A DNA stretch of 64,000 nt, from positions 1 to 64,000 of the forward strand of contig JAAZAV010000034.1 in assembly GCA_012514145.1 (NCBI GenBank). The letters run 5' to 3'. Source of the stretch: Clostridiales bacterium (GTDB lineage Bacteria > Bacillota > Clostridia > Oscillospirales > CAG-272). Under the pieces are notes generated by a model that had not been told where the DNA came from, did no database searches, and saw only the letters and a program-made list of their open reading frames with translations. Numbering within the stretch: the first letter of the stretch is position 1; every line of letters begins with the position of its first letter. The position numbers and the translations under genes are program-made. This document shows positions 60,313-64,000 of this stretch, one piece after another.

Positions 60313-61425
60313 ATGAATTCATTAACCCGTAAGCTGATTGCAGTAGCGGCGCTTGTCATTGTTATCGCCGCAGTTCTCATTACACTGTCAGTATGCAAAG
60401 CCGAGCCTGAACTTCAATCCGGCGAACTGAAATACCCCGACGATCTCACTCCATACATCACCCTTGGCAAGTATATGGGTGTGGAAGTAGAAGTAAGTGA
60501 ACCCGAGGTGACCGAGGAAGATATCCAGGCTAAGATTAACTACCTGCTTTACTTCTATACCACATCGGTGGAGAAAGACGGCGCCGTTGAGGAAAACGAC
60601 ATCGTTACTATCGATATCACGGCAAAAAAGGGTTTTGTGGACATTGAGATGCTGAATGTCGCCGACTACAACTTCACCTGCGCCGCTTCGGAATACAGTA
60701 TCTTCGGCAAAATTGAGGGCTTCGCTGACGCACTCATCGGGCATATAAAAGGCGATGTGATTGAATTCACGGGCATACTTCCCGCTGATGAGGACACCTA
60801 CGGTCAGTTCGCCTCATCTCCCGTCGAGATGACTATAACCATTAAGGGCGTCAGCCGGCTGGAGACACCCGAACTCACCGATGAGTTTGTGACCGAAACA
60901 TTCGGCTTCAATGACATAACCGCATTCAGAAAGTCGATTGCCATAGAGGTCGAAAAAACAAAAAGAGAACAGATACTGAGCCAGAAGCAGAACGATGTCT
61001 GGTACAAGGTATATGATGAAAGTGTGGTTAACGAGTACCCCGAGGATGCGCTGAACTATTACAGGATGATGAATATCGCTTCGGTACAGAGTTACGCCGA
61101 CGAGACGGGATTGTCCCTTGAGGATTTTGTCACCGAGTATTTCGGCATAACCATGGACGAATTCAACGCTACCAATGAGAGCGACGCCAAAGAGTCGGTT
61201 AAAAATGACCTGGTGTTCTACTCCATAGTGGCGGAACAGGGGCTTGACCTGACCGATGCCGAGTACAGCGATGGCCGCGCGGCATACTTCGCAGACAGCG
61301 GCGGAGAATTCGATTCGGAGATGGATTTCGAGGCTCATTACAGCAGGTTTGTTATATACAACAGCATACTTTGGGATAAGATGATCAACTTCATCACCGA
61401 TTCGGCGGTCGAAATTAAGAAATAA
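60313..61425 (+). CDS. Trigger-factor-like membrane-anchored protein
   Basis: A 370-residue protein with one N-terminal hydrophobic segment (9-28) ending in SVC, either a membrane anchor or a lipobox. Residues 45-210 match the FKBP-like domain and residues 215-345 the C-terminal chaperone domain of trigger factor: GVEVEVSEPEVTEEDIQAKI, then VEENDIVTIDITAKKG, GFADALIGHIKGDVIEF, and RLETPELTDEFVTETFG. The N-terminal ribosome-binding domain is absent. Such proteins act as extracytoplasmic folding factors or peptidyl-prolyl isomerases. The ATG at 60313 is preceded by AAAGGA. It lies between the CBM9-like gene and pyrE. Confidence 0.72.
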   Translation: MNSLTRKLIAVAALVIVIAAVLITLSVCKAEPELQSGELKYPDDLTPYITLGKYMGVEVEVSEPEVTEEDIQAKINYLLYFYTTSVEKDGAVEENDIVTIDITAKKGFVDIEMLNVADYNFTCAASEYSIFGKIEGFADALIGHIKGDVIEFTGILPADEDTYGQFASSPVEMTITIKGVSRLETPELTDEFVTETFGFNDITAFRKSIAIEVEKTKREQILSQKQNDVWYKVYDESVVNEYPEDALNYYRMMNIASVQSYADETGLSLEDFVTEYFGITMDEFNATNESDAKESVKNDLVFYSIVAEQGLDLTDAEYSDGRAAYFADSGGEFDSEMDFEAHYSRFVIYNSILWDKMINFITDSAVEIKK

Positions 61426-61440
61426 CAGGGGATCAGCTAT

Positions 61441-62106
61441 ATGGATGCAAATAAGAAAGAATTTATAAAATTCATGCAGGACAGCGGCGTGCTGACCTTT
61501 GGGGATTTCGTGACCAAGAGCGGACGCAGAACTCCCTATTTTGTCAACACGGGCAACTACTGCACCGGCGAACAGCTTCACAGACTGGGTATATACTACG
61601 CCCGCTGCATCAAGGAGACAATCGGCGATGCCTTTGACGTGCTCTTCGGGCCGGCGTATAAGGGTATACCTCTTGCAGCCCTGACCGCCGCCGCCCTCTA
61701 TTCCGAATATGCCATCGACCGCCCCTATTTCTTCAACCGCAAGGAAGTCAAGGACCACGGCGAGGGAGGCAGTTTCGTCGGATGCAAACTCAAGCCCGGC
61801 ATGCGCGTCGTATATATCGAGGATGTTATCACCGCCGGAACCTCGATAAGCGAGACAATTCCGCTTCTTCGTGCCGCCGCTTCAGACCTTATAATCGAGC
61901 ACGAATTCATAACCGTTGACCGTATGGAGATCCGTTCCGAGGAGAACCGCACCACCGCCGTTGCGGCTGTGAAGGAAGAGTTCGGACTTAACGTTCACTC
62001 CATCGTGAACACCGCGGAGATAATCGAGTACCTGCGCGAGACTTCGGCGGATGCCGACCTTATCTCACGCATGGAAGCCTACGCCGAAAAGTACTGTATA
62101 ATGTAA
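61441..62106 (+). CDS. pyrE: Orotate phosphoribosyltransferase
   Basis: A 221-residue cytoplasmic enzyme of pyrimidine synthesis, joining orotate and PRPP to give orotidine 5'-phosphate. The PRPP-binding motif is YIEDVITAGTS near 122, the orotate-side loop FNRKEVKDHGEGG near 100, and GPAYKGIPLAA near 70. Length and motifs are typical. A 15-base gap separates it from the trigger-factor-like gene, with GGGG close to the ATG. No other pyr gene is in the window, so it is separated from the rest of the pathway. Confidence 0.95.
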   Translation: MDANKKEFIKFMQDSGVLTFGDFVTKSGRRTPYFVNTGNYCTGEQLHRLGIYYARCIKETIGDAFDVLFGPAYKGIPLAALTAAALYSEYAIDRPYFFNRKEVKDHGEGGSFVGCKLKPGMRVVYIEDVITAGTSISETIPLLRAAASDLIIEHEFITVDRMEIRSEENRTTAVAAVKEEFGLNVHSIVNTAEIIEYLRETSADADLISRMEAYAEKYCIM

Positions 62107-62119
62107 GCATAAATAAAAC

Positions 62120-62156
62120 TGGGCTGTATGGAAATTTCGGTTTCTGATACAGCCCA
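62120..62156. terminator. Bidirectional terminator between pyrE and the convergent PrdX-like gene
   Basis: TGGGCTGTAT (62120-62129) pairs perfectly with ATACAGCCCA (62147-62156), in the 56-base gap between the convergent genes. AT-rich sequence lies on both sides. Confidence 0.8.
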
Positions 62157-62162
62157 AATTAT

Positions 62163-62723
62163 TTATAAATCAACAAATGTCGGCTCGTGCCCGGTATGCG
62201 GCAGAAAGACCTTCAAAATGTCATCCATCGCAAGCAGCAGGCTCGAGGTGTTGACGCAGGGGTGAATCCCGATATGGCTGCTTGAGAGCAGTTCCCGGTC
62301 GATAACCAGTCGGACATTGTGATCCGTGTCGAACCCCAGCCCCAGCACGCTCAACGCACCCGGAGTTATGTTGAGGTATTTCTCCATATGTTCGCCGTCG
62401 GCGAAGGAAAGCCGCGCACAGCCCAGCTGTGCGGTGATGTCCTTGGTTTTGAAGGGCTTGCCGCCCGGCATCATAAGCAGGTAGAAGTCGGTACACTGCC
62501 GGTTGCAGAGAAAGAGGTTTTTACACATCTCCCCTCCCAGCAGGGCATCCACCGCGTGACAGTCCTCAATTGTGTATGCAGGCAGGTGATCGACCCGCTT
62601 GTAGTCTATGCCCAGCCTGTCAAGCAGAGCGTAGGTCTCAAGCTCCTTCGGCAGCCGACCGGCACTCTGGCATTCCGCAGGAGCGCCGTTGTATATAGTG
62701 GTGTCTGTAATAATATCGCTCAT
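62163..62723 (-). CDS. PrdX/YbaK-family aminoacyl-tRNA deacylase
   Basis: A 186-residue protein of the YbaK/ProRS editing-domain family. These free-standing proteins remove misacylated amino acids, usually Ala from tRNA-Pro or Cys from tRNA-Pro. The conserved sequence CKNLFLCNRQCTDFYLLMMP near 77, PGALSVLGLGFD near 130 and SHIGIHPCVNTSSLL near 155 match PrdX. The lysine of KNLFL is the expected catalytic residue. Two cysteines replace commonly charged positions. No ribosome site is strong. Function in tRNA quality control is well supported by family, with the exact amino acid unknown. Confidence 0.85.
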   Translation of the reverse strand: MSDIITDTTIYNGAPAECQSAGRLPKELETYALLDRLGIDYKRVDHLPAYTIEDCHAVDALLGGEMCKNLFLCNRQCTDFYLLMMPGGKPFKTKDITAQLGCARLSFADGEHMEKYLNITPGALSVLGLGFDTDHNVRLVIDRELLSSSHIGIHPCVNTSSLLLAMDDILKVFLPHTGHEPTFVDL

Positions 62724-62780
62724 ATCAGTGAATATTCAGGTTATTATGTTAAATTCGAGTTATAAGAATCAGATAACAGC

Positions 62781-62807
62781 GACGGGGGGCAGAATTTGCC
62801 CCCCGTC
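62781..62807 (-). terminator. GC-rich hairpin between the Fe-S and PrdX-like genes
   Basis: An 11-base perfect stem (62781-62791 with 62797-62807) with a five-base loop. It sits 19 bases after the stop of the minus-strand Fe-S gene. The T-run is weak. Confidence 0.6.
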
Positions 62808-62825
62808 TTGTCAAAGCCGTAAGAA

Positions 62826-64000
62826 TCAGTCGTTTTTCACCGAGTTGTTATCGGCAGCCGACGCAGCCTCGGCGGGAGAAACATAGCCGTTGTATTCGTT
62901 GGTGCGGATTCCGGGGTACTTCTCATCAAGATACTTTTCACGCCACGGGTTGACGCCCTTGACAACCTTCTCGGGTTTGTTGGAAAGCAGCCAGGACTTT
63001 TTCTTGTAGAATGGGTTTTTGAAGGTGTTTTCTATGCGTCTGCCCTTCTCAAGCGAATCCATACAGGCGCGTATACAGCCCCGGGCGCCGCAGACGGCGT
63101 AGTAACCGGTGTGCCTCAGGACATAACGGTAGTACTCAACCAGGTCGCTGTTGCCCCAGTTGTCCGAGTATTTGCTGCCCCAGCTGCCCTGCGCGACGGT
63201 ATAGGATAAACGGTATGCCTCCTCCTCGGTCATGTCGGAACTCTCGACATCGAATGCCATGTTGGGGAATTCCTTCTTGAGGAAGGGCGAGATACGGTTG
63301 TTCATGCCGTGGTGGGTCAGCGTACAGCGGCCCATCTGAACGTCGCCGTACCAAACGGTTTTCTCGGGGAATTTGATGTAGAGCCGCGCGTTCTTATCCT
63401 TGAGGGGCGGAACGGCGTTGCCCGGGCACTCGCGGACACAGGCGCCGCAGTGCATGCATATTGTGCCGGTGTCAAGAATAGGATCGGGCTCAAGAACGGC
63501 GTCGGTGAGTATGATGCCGATACGGAGGCGCGGACCGAATTTTTTATTCAGAAAGACCTTGGAATAGCCGATTTCACCCACGCCGCAGCCGGCAGCCAGA
63601 ATACGCACGCTGGCGCTGATGTTGGGAGGGTAGCGTCCGGGCTCAACCGGCGGTTCATGCTGCTGACGTTCGGCAACGGCGGGATAGTGAAGCACCGCCT
63701 CCCAGCCGTGATCCTCTATGAAACATGCCAGCTTGTTGGAAAGCTGAGGACGGAAGAGGGTATTCAGACGATTGTAGGAATAGAATGTATAGTTGTGCCA
63801 GTGGGTGCCTTCCTCTATACCGCGGTAGGAACCGCGGGGAATGCGCATAACCACCGCAATGACCGACTTGCAGTCGGGAAAGTAGTTAAGTACGTTAAGC
63901 AGTGCGGGAGCGTCCTTGAAGCGCTCGGCGTTACCTATGCCGATATCGTCAATGCCCAGCTCTTTGGCTTTCTGCTTAATCATTTCGGAAGTCAATTTCA
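62826..64000 (-). CDS. RdhA/QueG-like double [4Fe-4S] protein (paralog D, runs to window edge)
   Basis: About 390 residues, closest to paralog A (27581-28660). GCGVGEIGYSKVFLNKKFGP near 160 is the RdhA-type signature. CMHCGACVRECPGNAVP near 208 gives the first cluster, then an insert of about 20 residues with YIKFPEKTVWYGDV before QMGRC, and CGARGCIRACMDSLEKGRR near 325. The C-terminus (about 50 residues, ending SAADNNSVKND) is longer than in the other copies. The start codon lies at the window edge: bases 63999-64000 read as the last two bases of a possible ATG, since homology with paralog A puts Met-Lys-Leu-Thr-Ser next. A TTG at 63995 is the first start inside the window. Confidence 0.75.
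   Translation of the reverse strand, partial: KLTSEMIKQKAKELGIDDIGIGNAERFKDAPALLNVLNYFPDCKSVIAVVMRIPRGSYRGIEEGTHWHNYTFYSYNRLNTLFRPQLSNKLACFIEDHGWEAVLHYPAVAERQQHEPPVEPGRYPPNISASVRILAAGCGVGEIGYSKVFLNKKFGPRLRIGIILTDAVLEPDPILDTGTICMHCGACVRECPGNAVPPLKDKNARLYIKFPEKTVWYGDVQMGRCTLTHHGMNNRISPFLKKEFPNMAFDVESSDMTEEEAYRLSYTVAQGSWGSKYSDNWGNSDLVEYYRYVLRHTGYYAVCGARGCIRACMDSLEKGRRIENTFKNPFYKKKSWLLSNKPEKVVKGVNPWREKYLDEKYPGIRTNEYNGYVSPAEAASAADNNSVKND

Noticed and set aside
1-64000. CRISPR arrays, rRNA genes, riboswitches or a replication origin
   Set aside because: I looked for regularly spaced direct repeats, rRNA-like stretches and long structured leaders and saw none. Only the 23-base tandem pair at 14549 repeats directly.

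Overview
The window reads as chromosome from an uncultured anaerobic Bacillota, most likely a gut or rumen Clostridia. Support comes from consensus sigma-A promoters (TTGACA-17-TATAAT), strong GGAGG ribosome sites, many lipobox lipoproteins, a glycyl-radical enzyme, corrinoid/Fe-S type proteins, a HAAS/DUF1700-DUF4097 pair, a PrdX-type editing protein and the absence of any obviously oxygen-dependent enzyme. I cannot name a genus.

Layout. 1-450: the 3' end of an IS30-family transposase and tRNA-Ser(GCU). 515-7100: two lipoproteins (one a solute-binding-protein (SBP) type with a consensus cre site), a PHP phosphoesterase, a ComEC-like hydrolase translationally coupled to a GH31 alpha-glycosidase. 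7187-10764: housekeeping genes (DUF4097, a HAAS/DUF1700-like membrane protein, trmB, a single-domain GlmU-like uridyltransferase). 10849-25670: catabolic genes, comprising GH106-like, a Gfo/Idh/MocA dehydrogenase plus hydroxypyruvate-isomerase-like pair, SGNH esterase, GNAT, and an SBP-GH2-DUF6067 operon, then a DUF5696/GH101-like hydrolase. 25672-28660: three paralogous RdhA/QueG-like Fe-S proteins joined by ATGA overlaps. 28845-37683: GH95, a zinc-ribbon protein, a glycyl-radical enzyme, an ABC-F ATPase, another SBP. 37809-57155: SBP operons containing Gfo/Idh/MocA dehydrogenases, TIM-barrel isomerases, FAD oxidoreductases and glycosidases (GH95, GH2). 57182-64000: a GH5-like protein, a CBM9-like secreted protein, a trigger-factor-like anchored protein, pyrE, a PrdX-like protein and a fourth RdhA/QueG-like protein cut by the window edge.

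How the genes fit together. The theme is uptake and dismantling of complex, probably fucose-, rhamnose-, galactose-, glucose- or mannose-containing glycans or glycosides. Seven SBP-type lipoproteins of one family would capture ligands outside the membrane. Nine glycosidase-type proteins without signal peptides would cleave them in the cytoplasm. Three dehydrogenase/TIM-barrel pairs suggest a parallel oxidation/isomerisation or oxidation/elimination route to sugars that ordinary hydrolases do not handle. No ABC permease, no transport ATPase and no transcription factor is encoded in 64 kb, although several promoters carry perfect palindromes that look like operators. The least explained parts are the orphan SBP family, the RdhA/QueG-like cassette and the dehydrogenase/TIM-barrel pairs.
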